Below the pieces are notes generated by a model that made no database searches, was not told where the DNA came from, and saw nothing but the letters and a program-made list of their open reading frames with translations. A program made the translations under genes and the position numbers. 64,000 nt of DNA from Helichrysum umbraculigerum (taxonomy: Eukaryota > Streptophyta > Magnoliopsida > Asterales > Asteraceae), in the NCBI GenBank assembly GCA_949592205.1, contig CATIUR010000005.1, positions 134,685,277 through 134,749,276 of the forward strand, given 5' to 3'. Shown piece after piece: positions 30,621-43,300 of the stretch (the first letter of the stretch is position 1; every line of letters starts with the position of its first letter).

Positions 30621-33600
30621 ATCATGGATATCGAAATCCGTAGGACGGTTCACAATGTAATGCATCCAAGTAAGCACATAATATCCGCATTCCCAATCGC
30701 CAGGTTGTTGATTACACTAAATTTTAATAAAGGTATATATAAATGATAAAAGATGTAGTTATGTAGCAAATTATATAAGTACAGGTCTATGTATGTATGT
30801 GTGTGTATATATACAGTCAGATAAGTTACCGTAACTATTTCCCATGACAAAGGACCAATGGCTCTGCCAAAAAAAATAAAGAATTGGTCGTGTTAAGATT
30901 TATAAAAACACTGTGATTTTATGCCAAATTAATTGATCTTACTTATTTACACAGTCTCTGAGCAAATAACTTTTGTCCGTCTTCTTTTGATCCTTATTCA
31001 ATGAATCCATAATAATCCCCTTGTGTCGTGTAGGAGATATAATAAACAAAACCCAATGATCACTAGTAATATTTAAACTTGTTAGTATAAACAAATATAA
31101 AGTAAACATTGAAGAGCTAGTAGTTGACTTACTTCTGAAGATATGGTGCTAGAAAATCATGATTATTAGAGTGGAGTGCTCTCTTCAAGTAATCTGTTAC
31201 ACCCGATTCGTTGCAAGAGATTGAATCCCCTAAAGTTGAATAAGGGTTCAATAAACCACATGGGATGCGCTTTGACCTTTGCATCCTCCTCCATAGGCCC
31301 CTAAAAACAAGACAGTATACTATTATTAAAATGCAAACTAACATGATATTTCAGATTATACTTGGGGAAGATGGTAAAAATTAACATACATCATAAAATA
31401 AAATATAATGCTGCTATCTAGCCAACAAGTCTTCCACAACATCATAATGTCAGAAGCATCAATGGTACATGAGAACTCGTCTGACTGCCCAAACATCCCG
31501 GGGGGGCAGTAACAACATGACCCGTAGTAGGATCATCACGACTCATCCAACGAGTATATCCTTCCTTCACACTTGATAATCTGCAGTTTATGCTTGGTTC
31601 CAACGCAAGAAGCTGATGATACAACTTTTGTTTCTCTTTTTTGTGGTCCTCCGATAATCCTTCCAGATGTGGGCCAGCCTGTACATGCACGTTATATTTG
31701 CACCTTTTTCAGATATAGTTACAATTTGACCCACATATAAACTAGAAAGTTTAATCTTAGTGTTTACCATATTGCGAGCAGGCACACTTTTGGACAGCAA
31801 TGTTGTTTTTGTCCGTAAATCAATATTTGTATATGTTGACGGTTTCTCCTGATAACAAGTTCAATTCTTCTAATACGTGAGTAAATATTATTATTAGACC
31901 AATAAATCCAGTGCATAACAACAACAAAAAATCAATTGCATTACGACAAAAAATAGAAGATATCAAATTGAATTGAACCTGCACATACAACGATATATTT
32001 GTACCTTATAATATATAGTTATATTTGGATTCCCGTATAAACTAGAAGGTTTGGTTTTAGCGTTTACCAGATTGCGAGTAGGCACACTTTTGGACATCAA
32101 TGTTGTATTCCTCCGTAGATCAATATTTTCTGGTGTCGAGGCTTTATTCTCCTATTTCGAAGTACATGAGGACATCTTACTAAGCATATAAAACGATTGA
32201 ATAGCAACAAAAATTTTTTTGACTACATTACTACAAAAGATTCAAATTAATTTGACCTGTTGTTTGCGAGAAATTCTGAGAATGGGCCACTGAGTAAAAG
32301 TCCCCACCGCATCCTCTAATGTGGTATAACCAAAATCTTCATTGGGCAATGGAAGATTCATGGATTTATGGTCACCGATAATTGAGTCTACAAACACCTT
32401 CATGTAACAAGGAATAACTCGAACTCCATGTACCAAATCACCAACCCTAGTCGGGTGTAGCACCCCCCGAGCACATAAAACCTTGCCTTGACTGTAAGGG
32501 GAGAATAATGTGCATTCTACGGGCACCTATATGACATGTAACAAACATTTACCATTTAAGTAGTTATAACTTCTAATTTATTACCAAAACTCAAATATAT
32601 AGAGCCCCGACTACCCCATACTGTTATCAACCATTAAAATTTCACATATCATTTTAATAAAACAGCCCGCAATAAGTGGTGAATCTATGACCCAAAGTCA
32701 CATGGGTCCGTAAGTTAGCTGATGCGACAAAAGTAAGTGTATATTTTGGAAGATTTAAACAAGTCATGCAGTTAGAAGATCATAAAGTCAAATGTATATC
32801 ATAACCTTATAGGTAGTATTAAATATTCTGTTACCCTTCACTTAATTACAAATCACGATTTTTGACTTGCTTATGACTAACAGCAATGGATGGAACAAAT
32901 TAAAGTAAATTTAATTGAATTACCTGACACTAAATCTGATGTCAATAAGTATATAACTATTATACATCAATATTTTATACAAAAATGAAGAAATAATTAC
33001 CTTAATGTCTTCCAGCTTATCCTGCACTTGCTCCTGATTTTCCTGCACCCGCTGCTGCACCGGCCGTGCCTGCACCCGCTGCTGCACCGGCCGCTGCTGC
33101 ACCCGCCGTTCCTGCACCTCTCGTTCTTGTACTTCATGGTGCTGTTCCCGTTCCCGCACCCATCGTTCTTGCACCTCAAATATCGTTGACTCACAATTCC
33201 CTTAGTTACTTACAAGGGCAATCAATTTTTCCTCCGATTCTTTCACTCTATGATCTATATACTCTTCCAGCTGTCTTTTTTCCTGTTCTTTCTTTCGCTT
33301 TTTATCATATCCATCTAAGACTTTCGTAAAGCCTATTGCACTACCGACCCCCTAGTGCGCCCCCCATGCTCTTTACCTATATGCTTTATTATGGGATCTT
33401 CTTTTCCAGCTTTATCTGTCTTAATCTGTTAATTAATTATAGAAAGGAATAAGTTAGTTAACTTATGAAACAAACACGAATAGAAAAATATAACATACCA
33501 AACAAAAATAAATTATATTACAATGTTATCCATCAATGCAGAATCTATATTAGGACATAACGTCCTCTTCCCCTCTTTCTCAGGCTTCGTCCTAGCCAAT

Positions 33601-34374
33601 GCCCAATTACTCACACGCAGATTAGCAATTTTATGGTAAGGTGTTGCCTTTTTGGGATCCTTTCTCTCTGCCTCCCATTTTTTTTTATCTTGGCACGATA
33701 TCCTCCTCGGCCTAAACGGGCATAATTTTGTTGTTTCAAAGCATTTATCCTCCCTAGTTCGCGTAGTGCCTTGACATAGTAAACAAACATATTAGAAACA
33801 ACATAATATAATATCAGTTATGATAAACAATAATAGCAAACAAACCCTTCTTTCTTGTGTATTTTCCTGCGCGCAGAATGTCCTCCATTTATCTGCTTCT
33901 ACAAATTAAAAGGCTTTATAATCAGAAGGTACTAATCCCTTATCCATAAATTCATCTCTAAGAAACGTCTTGAATCTCTTCCATGTTGAGTTGCATTGCT
34001 TCAATGTACTTGCCTTTGCAGAATCATCCTTAAGGTTAAAGCGTTGCTGTTTGATGTAGAAAGAAACTTAACGCATGCATGTTTGTACATATATCAGATA
34101 ACTAAATAAAGCAAATAAGATTCTTAGACATCATACCTTGATGTCTAGCCATAAAGCATCTATCTCACTGTGTTTTACTTTTCTCCAATCGTTTGCTGTG
34201 ATACTAATCCTATGCCTCGACCTACAGGCAACATAGGTTGACCAGTCGGCTTGGTGTTCGTCTATAGCTTGGCCAAATTCGTTAAACTCCACATCAATGG
34301 GACCAAGGGGTTTATCTTTGATTTTGTTGGGTCCTCTTTTTTTACGTTGTTGTGCTGGCTGACTGTTTTGGTCC
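30621..34374 (-). CDS. CACTA accessory protein: Ptta/En-Spm region, Gln/Arg coiled coil and ULP1-like C48 protease
   Basis: A multi-exon minus-strand gene. Clear exons: 34374-34138 (TTTGTAG acceptor, GTATGA donor) with RKKRGPNKIKDKPLG and VEFNEFGQAIDEH, typical of plant Ptta/En-Spm accessory transposases; about 34049-33840 (with a TAA at about 33920, possibly a real stop or a missed splice); about 33780-33530 (NLRVSNWALARTKPEKEGKR); 33300-33200 charged helix; 33174-33000 Gln/Arg-rich repeats; 32526-32260 (ARGVLHPTRVGDLVHGV, GTFTQWPI); two similar small exons near 32150 and 31850; 31690-31442; 31300-31133. The last exons carry the C48 catalytic set: His in DHWVLFIISP (31062-30951), Asp in IIMDSLNKDQKK, then Gln and Cys in QQPGDWECGYYVLTWMHY (30716-30621). 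Such proteases cleave SUMO-like conjugates. Exon joins are my inference. Confidence 0.7.
31700..32155 (-). repeat. duplicated exon within the accessory gene
   Basis: Two diverged copies of one exon, at about 31700-31850 and 32010-32155, encode SKSVPARNMVNTKIKLSSLY and SKSVPTRNLVNAKTKPSSLY, each preceded by NIDLR-TT. Both frames are open, so both may be used. Confidence 0.72.
33000..33174 (-). repeat. Gln/Arg/Val short-period coding repeat
   Basis: The minus strand encodes repeated VQ-R blocks (RRVQQRPVQQRVQARPVQQR). The DNA shows the same as CTGCACC(G)-rich imperfect tandem units. It probably forms an extended coiled coil or linker between the Ptta part and the ULP1 part. Confidence 0.7.
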
Positions 34375-34399
34375 TACAAATATAAGTAACATACATCAA

Positions 34400-35777
34400 T
34401 TTATTAACATGAAATATACAAAGCTATACATTGAAACTTTCACTATATACTACATGAATATACATACAACACTAGGTATTTGTAAACCCCATTAAAACAA
34501 CCCATCCCAACTCATTAGTCAACCTAACATGCACCAATTATATTACTGATATAGCTCAATTATATTAGTAACCATGTTGTAAGTGATACAGAAAAGTATA
34601 TATAAAAAACAAAGATTTTTATGGAACTCTCGTTGTGAAACCAACCAAATATTAAGAAATAGAAAATCACTACTACATGAACCAGAGCCAAAGCCCCAAT
34701 GCTTTACTTCAGGCCTCTAAGTCATTGAATTTAGTTTACAAAGCCCACTTGAAAAAATAGAATATCATCATTATTATTTTAATACACATCCTTTACAGTG
34801 ATCTCCACCATGAGTCATTCAATAACATCATTCATCAAAGATCAAAGATTCATATAATAATAATAAAAAAAAACCCACAGAATATACATCATTAACATTT
34901 GGGTTTCATGATCATTCAAACATCATATATAATCGAGTTAAAAGGTATTTTACCCTATATCGCAGAAAACAGAGTCACACAAATAATTAGAAGAGTAGCA
35001 GTATCAACAATTTTAGGCTTTTTTCATATACCCAATTTGGCCTCAAATCAAAACATCATGTCTATGAACATATATAATAAGCACAAATAAACAAGGATAA
35101 CATGGAAATTACGCAATGGGATTAGCACAAACTAATTATATATTTAATTATAAACATATACAGCAAATAACCACAAATGTACCATTTATGTTTTATGTTG
35201 GAAGTGATGATGATGGTGTTTTGTTCTAGAGCAGCAGGTCACGATGGTGGACTGGTGGTGTTCGGTGGCTACGAGCAGAAGGAGAAAACGAGTGTGGTGC
35301 TGAACCAAGAAACTGATTGCGGTTGTGGTGAGGTGCTGTGTTTTGAAGGTGAATGGCGGTTTAGATTTTAGAAGAAGGTGGGGTATGTGGGATCGGTTTA
35401 CGAGATAAAACGAGGGTATTTTTGTTTTGGCGGCATCTGTGAAAAAGTTGTTTTTTTTTTCCCTCCGGGCTTTTATAAAGCAATTTTATTTTATTTTATG
35501 GGTTGTATCAAAAATAAATGAGAAGGTCATACATGTTATCCAAAAATAATAATATATTAAATTCATTACTATTAGTATATGATCCCATCGATCAATAATA
35601 AAAATAAATGATGTCTTTCATTAAAAAAATAATAGGTGCATTACTTAATGATAAATACAACTATTTAAAATCTACATTTTTTTTTTATCAATTTGCTCTA
35701 CTGATATACTATGAATAAAATAAACATAGCAAATAAACAAGTTACAATTCACATTTTTATGTAATTTAACAATATTA
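34400..35777. other. spacer between the two CACTA genes
   Basis: AT-rich, probably promoter and 5' UTR of the ULP1-containing gene. A more GC-balanced plus-strand stretch at 35177-35371 has no recognisable motif. CACTACTACATGAA at 34670 resembles a CACTA end, but no partner was found. Confidence 0.4.
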
Positions 35778-38396
35778 CTAGTGCCAATAAATAATAAATA
35801 CTATATAAATCGTTTTATTACCTTCATTATGTGAGGGTACTTCAACCTCGTCGCCTTCATCGTGGTCCTTTCTAAAGTAAACAGTAGCATCATGAACATC
35901 TTTCGTAGATGTAATGCCAACAGAAAATGGAGGTAACTCGTCAAATTGATCGTATTCTTCCTCATCGTCAACATTGTCAACACCAACTATACGACATTTT
36001 CCATACATGACAACATGCCATCTTGAATCTTCCGGGTCCTCAACATAGAATACTTGGGTGACTAGTTTTGCTAGAACGAATGGTTCAGATACACTTCCAT
36101 TTGTAGAGAGATTGACTAATGTAAACCCGTCATCGTCAACTTTAACACCTTTGTCGTTGTCGACCCATTTACACTTGAACAACGGTATAACGAACGAGTT
36201 ATAATCCAACTCCCATATTTCTTGAATGACACCATAATAAGACTTCATAGCAATCCTCAATCTTTCTTCTCGGTTGACTGTTGATATTTCTGTCGATGAG
36301 GCTATTACCGTCACTCCACTATTTTGAACTGCATTCTTTCCATCTTGTTGTTTTGTGTAAAATGTATACCCATTAATATCGTAGCCTTGATATTTGATTA
36401 CACGTATTGGTCCAAATCCCAAGTTCTCTACTGATATATCAACATTTGGAAGTGTACTCCTAACTTTATCTTTCAGCCAAGATGAGAATGTTTCGTTATG
36501 TTTCCTAGCCAACCATTTCGAGTTTCTATTTCCGTATTGATTTTTTAACAACGCTTGGTGCTCATGTACGTATGGAGCAATAGATTGCATGTGTTGTAAA
36601 ACCGTAAAATGTGCCTCATGTAATTCATCTCCATTTGGTATTTCAAGTTTACGCCCAATTGTTCCCTTTCCTAGAAGTCTACCCTCATGTCGATTTTGTG
36701 GAATGCCAATATTTTTGACACCTTCCATATAGTTAGTACAAAATTCGGTTACCTCCTCAGAAGCATATCCTTCAACAATACTACCCTCTGGTCGATTTCG
36801 ATTCCTTACATACCCTTTTAAGATACCCATATATCTCTCAAAGGGAAACATGTACCGAAGAAATACAGGACCACAAGATTTTATTTCCCCTACGATATGA
36901 GATACCAAGTAAACCATGACATCAAAGAATGACGGTGGAAAATACATCTCAAGTTGGCAAAGAGTGACAATGATATCACTTTGCCATTCATCCAACACAT
37001 TGGGATCAATCACTTTAGAATGAATCATGCTGAAAAACCAACATAGCTTTGTTATTGTGTGTCGGATACGATCCGGTAATATTCCGCGAATTGCGATAGG
37101 AATCATTTGCGTCATTAATACATGACAGTCATGTGACTTCATACCAAGCAACTTCAAGTCTTTCATCGACACCAACTTCTTAATATTAGCAGAATAGCCA
37201 GAGGGAACCTTGACACCATGCAAGCATTGACAAAATTTGGTTTTCTCAACTCTCGACATGGTATAACAAGCTGGCGGTAGAAACTTACTTTTTCTTCCAG
37301 CAATATCTCGAGGATGAAGCTCTGGTCTAATGTTCATCTCCATCATGTCATTACGAACATTAATTCCATCCTTTGTCTTTCCCGGAATGTTCAACAATAA
37401 GCCTACTAAGCTTTCACATACATTTTTCTCTATATGCATAACATCAAGACAGTGACGAACTTTCAAATGCCTCCAGTATGGTAATTCCCAAAAAATAGAT
37501 CTTTTTTTCCAAATACCCGTGGGAGGAGCATTACCGTTTTTCCCTAACACAACATTTAAATCTATAACTCGAGAGAATGTAGTTTCTCCATCCAATGGGG
37601 GTCGTAGCCCTCCAAGTTCAATGTTCCCATCAAATAACTCCTTCTTTTTACGGTACATATGACTCTTTGGAAGCGATCTTCGATGTCCCATGTATACCGT
37701 TTTCTTGCAATTTCCCAACCATATTGAGTGAGTATCCTCTTCACAAACTGGACATGCCTTTTTCCCTTTCGTACTGTATCCTGACAAATTTCCGTACGCT
37801 GGAAAATCATTAATGGTGCAAAAAATCATGGCTCGCAATTGAAAGTACTCTTTCTTGTAAGCATCATACACTTCTACGCCCGTATTCCACAACTTCTTCA
37901 TGTCTTCAATTAGTGGTTCCAAATATACGTCAATGTCATTGCCAGGTTGTTTCGGACCCTGAATTAACATAGACATCATAATATATTTTCGTTTCATACA
38001 TAACCAAGGTGGAAGATTGTAGATGCATAAAAGAACTGGCCAGGTGCTGTGACGACTACTCATGTTTCCAAATGGATTGATTCCATCTGAACTAAGTCCA
38101 AATCGTATATTTCTAATCTCCTTTCCAAATTCTTCAAAATCGTTATCGATATTCCTCCATTGAAGAGAATCAGCCACATGTCTCAATTTACCGTCCCTTT
38201 TACGCTCTTCTGCATGCCAACGTAACAATTTTGCCTCTTTGGCATTTGAAAATAATCGTTTTAACCTTGGTATGATAGGTAAGTACCATAATAATTTTGC
38301 AGAGGGGCCATTCTTTGTGACATCACTGTTAACTTCAGTTTCTTTTTTTTGTTTGTACCTAGATGTACCACATATTCTACACTCATGCAAATTTTT
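35778..38396 (-). pseudogene. TNP2-type CACTA transposase, C-terminal 870 residues
   Basis: A long uninterrupted minus-strand frame. It opens with LHECRICGTSRYK, the zinc-like start of the tnp2 domain, then SSDGINPFGNMSSRHSTWPV (about residue 100), GPKQPGNDIDVYLEPLI (about 145), FCTINDFPAYGNLSGYSTKG with CPVC (about 190-215), HCLDVMHIEKNVCESL (about 313-330), SHDCHVLMTQMIPIAIRG (about 419), a DUF4218-like region (about 450-560, FFDVMVYLVSHIVGEI, RYMGILKGYVRNRNRPEGSI) and a DUF4216-like region (about 718-790, YYGVIQEIWELDYN, FYVEDPEDSRWHVV). The enzyme cuts and joins CACTA ends. It is separated from its N-terminus by the LTR element at 38397-46555. A GTAATA donor after CTTCATTATG (35822) may lead to a further exon. 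Confidence 0.92.
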
Positions 38397-40301
38397 TGTA
38401 ACATCCTCGAAATGGACCTAGTTGTGTTATATTATTTCTTGATTTAAATTAGTATTTAAATGTGTTTGGAAATAATATTGTTTGAAATAGTTGAAATAAT
38501 TGGAATAAGAGCCGAATATTCCAATGTGATAAGTGAATTATTAATTGTTGTAAATTAATATAGTTGACGGTACAATAAAATGTTTGGACTCGCAAATGGT
38601 TTTCGGGTTCCAGACAATAGATTGAGATGGGGTATTAAATTATACCCGTATAATTGAAGGCGGTTTGGGTGAGCCGACTTATATATCCCTTTCCTCTTTT
38701 GGAAAGTTTCATTATGAAACTTCAAATCCTTCCAAAACCTTAAGAAATCCAAACTAGAAACTGAAATTATAAGCTGTGATCTTGATTCTAGTTTCATAAT
38801 CATCAGATTTCAATATCATCGTCGTGTTCTTAATCAAGAGTAAGTATTCTTGAAATTTGATTTTTATTCAAATTGAGTGAAATTGATGAATTGAAAGAAA
38901 TTGATGTTAGAAACATGTTATAAGTGATATATGATGATTACTTGAAGTTATTAGGTGTTTATAACTGTTAGAAATCGAGTTTGGGTGATTTTGTTATAAA
39001 TTTCGAGGGTTAGGGTTTTGATCCGCGCGCAGAGGGCTGGGACGAAGGGAGTACCCGGCGGGTACCCCTCTTGCCCGGCGGGTAAGCTTGAAACTTGGGG
39101 AAGCCGGCGGCTTCGTGGGAAGCCGGACGGCTTGGTCTTGTTTTGGTCTGAAGCCGGCGGCTTCTAAAGCCAAGCCGGCGGCTTGTGTGGTTCAATGGAT
39201 ACCCGGCGGGTATGGGCCTTACCCGGCGGGTAAGGCTGTTTTCCAGCAACTTTTGTGTTAAGATTAGATTCGTAGGAGTTGTAAATATAACTTGAACATA
39301 ATATGTTAATGTAAGTTATATTGTAGAGTTTAGTTATAATTATGCCTAAGATAATATGGTGACTTAGGTATTAATTATTATTTGAATAATTGATTTGAAT
39401 TATTGGATTGATATAAGTTATGTATTGATATTGATTACTAACTTATATTTGATTTATTGATTCTCAGATATGGAGAAGGCTCAGTGATATTAGACTACTG
39501 AGTGGACGCCTGAGGTGGTCGGTGAGTGGACTTGTAACCTCAGTGTGATTTAGTTGTAATGATTTGATTTACAACAAGTAATTTATAGTATTACTTTGAT
39601 ATGATGCATATGTTGAGATATCTTGCCATGATAGTTTAACTAGTTGTTTACTTGGCTGATTGTGCTAGTATGTAAGACTTTGAGGTCAACTTGATTTGAT
39701 GGTTGGACTTGTTGTTGTTGTAGACGACAGGAGATCTCGGAAACTTGATATGTCAGTTTAGAGATCTAGGTCGTGTGTGATTGACAACAAGTTATCGGTA
39801 GTTCTGTATGGGCCAATACAGATGATTGATAAGAGTTCCTTGAGTACCAAACCGGTATTAGGGTGTCTCAGGGGCCACCGATCCTCATGATGTTGTGTGT
39901 ATGACATTGATTGGATGTCTAATGATTGATTGATTTTCTGTTTATTGTTATTTGATGTAAACAGATTGTTATGCTAGGTTGTACTGTTGTTTATAGTTTC
40001 ATTCACTTAGCTTTATGCTAACCCCGCCACAGTTCTTCCTGCAGGTTGAAATAGATGGGACATATTGGGCAGGGCAGGAAGTGTTTGAATGGATGGAATG
40101 TTTGACAAGCTGTCACTCTGATGTTATATTAATAAATAAAGAGATGTTTTGAATTATATAACACCGAGTTTGTTGAAACATCATGTATTAAATTTGAAAA
40201 AGTTTATTGACATTTTGAGTACATTGATAGTATGTTTTAAACATACGCTTCCGAGTCGCAAATATTATATTAAATGTTTATAATTAACGAGGGGTGTTAT
40301 A
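38397..40301 (+). repeat. 5' LTR of the non-coding element
   Basis: It begins TGTAACATCC and ends GGGTGTTATA. A TATA motif (CTTATATATCC) lies at about 38678-38688. The two GC-rich palindrome families lie downstream at 39046-39240, so they would be in the RNA leader. Confidence 0.92.
39046..39240. repeat. TACCCGGCGGGTA / AAGCCGGCGGCTT palindrome array
   Basis: Two interleaved odd palindromes, TACCCG-G-CGGGTA (about four copies) and AAGCCG-G-CGGCTT (about four copies), make a GC-rich island in AT-rich DNA. The right LTR repeats it at about 45306-45490. Confidence 0.85.
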
Positions 40302-40304
40302 AGT

Positions 40305-40316
40305 TGGTATCAGAGC
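40305..40316 (+). other. primer-binding site, initiator tRNA-Met type
   Basis: TGGTATCAGAGC, three bases after the 5' LTR. Confidence 0.9.
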
Positions 40317-43300
40317 AATAGTTTGGGTGAATTGGACTTGATAGAATGTTCAATCCTAAACTTGATTGAGTTGAGTCAAACATTCCAGAAGGTGTGGGTT
40401 TAGTTGAGTAGTGAATGCATGAGGAAATAGTTAGTTGAATATGTACTAACCTTTAACAAGTTGTGAAGCTGGTGTTTGATTACAGAGACGGAGGGACATG
40501 AGTATTTGATTGGTATATTTCATGTTTCCTCAACACTGCTGGGCTTAAGATTTGCCAGGTAATCTCCGATAAGCCTATGTTAATTTAAATTAACTTGAAT
40601 TGTTTACTCTGTAATGCTGAGTAAGCTTTGTTATAAAGTTAATTGAGTCAGACTGATATGATTCCCCAGTTTTGAGTCAACTATTGATTGCTATATGTTG
40701 ACATGAGAATAGAGGTATTAAATGTGATGTTCATTGTTGCTCATTGTTGTTATTATTTCTGATTAAATTGAAATTGCAGAAATGTGTTTAGATGAGTAGA
40801 TAAAGAGTTGATTAAAGGTTTTAACTGGATTGATGTTAGAACCTAAGATGTGTCTTTATTGGTGAAATAGAATAATTGATAGTATTATGTTAGTGGATTG
40901 ATCACAAGGTGTGATCTAAATCCGTGTTAAGGATTGTTGTGTCATTTGATTTGATAATGACTGTTATGTGAGAAAATATGTGTTTATGTGACTATATGAT
41001 ATGTTTTGATTATAGTTAAACACTTGATATAAACCAAAAATGTTAGGTTTATGAGAAATGTAGCTTATGAAAAAGCTAAATTGATTGAGAAAGTGGTAGA
41101 TCTTTCTGGTCAATTGTGAATTAAGAAATGAAATGTTTTATAGTAACAGGATTGAGTAGGCTGGTTGTGACAGTGATGCTTGATAGTATAGCATATGTCA
41201 AAGTAATGATAATTAATTAAGATGTGTCCTGAATTTTGAGGAAAATAGGGACATTGATTAATGTTAAGTATTGAAACTATGATGATGGGTTATCATATGT
41301 TTGAGGTTTTAGATAAGTGATATACTGAGTGATTCAGTTGTTGAAAATTTGAACATTGTGTGTATGTGAAATGGCTTGCATATGTAAGGTTGAATATGTA
41401 AGTAGTAAACTGATTTGAGTATGTATCAGTTGATAGAAACTATTAAATAGAGTATGATTGATTTGAAATCATGAAATATTTAATATTTATGAGATAAGAG
41501 TAGATCACATTGATAATTATAATGTGGAGTAGCCTGAGAATGGATTGTGAAGAACATAATCTTGCAACGCCTGATCACCGTTGTTATATTATGTTGTGTC
41601 ACATGAATTTGTTGAGGCTACTTGGTATAAAAGAAATGTAATGTGATTTTGAAAATTGAGCATGAAAGTATGCTAAGTGGTTTAGTATTTGTTTTGATAA
41701 GAAAACAAACAGTTGATAGGACTGTGATAATTAGACTGTAAAGGTGCTAGTGTAAATGATAATAGTCATTGATAGAGGTTTTGATGATAAACCTAAGTGA
41801 TTAATTGATTTTGTTGAATATGTAATTGTAATTGATTGTGTTACATTGACCTTAGGTGGATTTGATAGTGTTTAAATGAATCACTATTTTGTATCTGGCT
41901 TGTATGAAGCCAAAGTTGAGATAGGTTGATATTGTTTTACTTGAGGAATTTCTAGTATTATTGAATGTAATAATTTGAAGTCTATGTTTGAAAGTAAACA
42001 TATAATATGAAATGGCTTGTATGGAGCCAAGATTGTTGTAGGTTGACCTTGTCCTTGTAAAGGATTGATAAAATTATTGAAAGTAATAATTTGAAGTATA
42101 TGTTTGAAAGTGAACATATAAGATGAGATGGTTTGGGAGTTAACTTGATGGTATGTTAACTTTGAAAGTCAAACCATGAATAGAAAATTGTGTATAAAAT
42201 TTATTGCTTGTGATTGGTTTGAGGTTGGGTCAAACTAGAGAAAAGCAATTAGAGAATTTTATTGATTAATTGATTGAAACTAAAGTTGACATGTAGTCAA
42301 CTGTGTGTGTTGAAATAGTCTAACCTAGATTGAAATGTTATGATTGTGTGGAATATGATTGAATTCCTAGATTAGTTAAATTATGTTGAAACGGATCGTG
42401 TAAGATCCAAAGGGGATAGATGAATTGTCTAAGTTGTAAAACTTGAGTTATTACTTAAAGCTAGTATTAAGTAATTGAAATAGTGTTAAGTATGATTGAG
42501 TATTCAGTTAGGAAGTATTTGATATTTGAACTGAATATGTGTTAAAGAATTATACAGATAGAAAGTCATTGTATGATATGACAACTATAAATTGTTGAAA
42601 AGTGTAAGTTGAGTCACATTGATTAGAATTGTGATAAGAAATTCTTACCAGTGTATGAGGCTTGTGATGATAGCTTTGATTGGGTAAGAATGTGAGAAGT
42701 GAAGTAATTGAAAGTTATTATTAATAGTTGCATAGGTTGATTGGTACCTCACGGCGAGTTACCAAGGTATTGGAAGAATTGAATGGATTCTTTAGTTAAT
42801 TGTTAATTGTATGCAAATAAAGTAAGTGATGAAGTGGTAAATTGAGATTAGATCCAACTAAGGTATGATATGAAAGTATATCTGGAGCTGGATGGTGTTA
42901 AAGATGTAATTGATCTTTGTTTGATAAATTGAGGAAATATGAATTGAATAGTTGGTCATATTTTAAGAAATCAGGTATGAAATTAAGTGTAATGATCGTT
43001 ATTTTAATAGTCTAAGAATAATGATTGCTTGACACTTGGGGCTGAAAACCTGATGTGTATAATTGTAAGGGTTAGAAAGTAAGAGAAACCTTGAAATTGA
43101 TAGGTGATGATGGTATTCACCAAACTTTATTGGAAGTTTAGATTGAATTGTTTAAGTTATATACGAATTGGTATGTATATAAGTGAAACATAGAGTTGTT
43201 GATTTTAATTGTTCCATGTCCTGTGGTATGGATATGTGATGACTAGTAGTAAAGTAAAAGCTTGATAAAGACTTTAACAGTCTGAATGGCCTATTAGGTA

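Noticed and set aside
34668..34690. CACTACTACATGAACCAG resembling a CACTA terminus
   Set aside because: No matching inverted end, no subterminal AGACCGGT cluster and no flanking duplication. It differs from the defined right terminus after the first ten bases.
35177..35371. 64-codon plus-strand ORF between the two CACTA genes
   Set aside because: No motif. It lies in the presumed promoter/leader of the minus-strand ULP1-containing gene.
38397..40301. Small ORFs at 38555-38803 and 39010-39249, duplicated at 44809-45057 and 45276-45503
   Set aside because: They lie in the LTRs and are duplicated only because the LTRs are. One spans the GC palindrome array, and neither has a recognisable domain.
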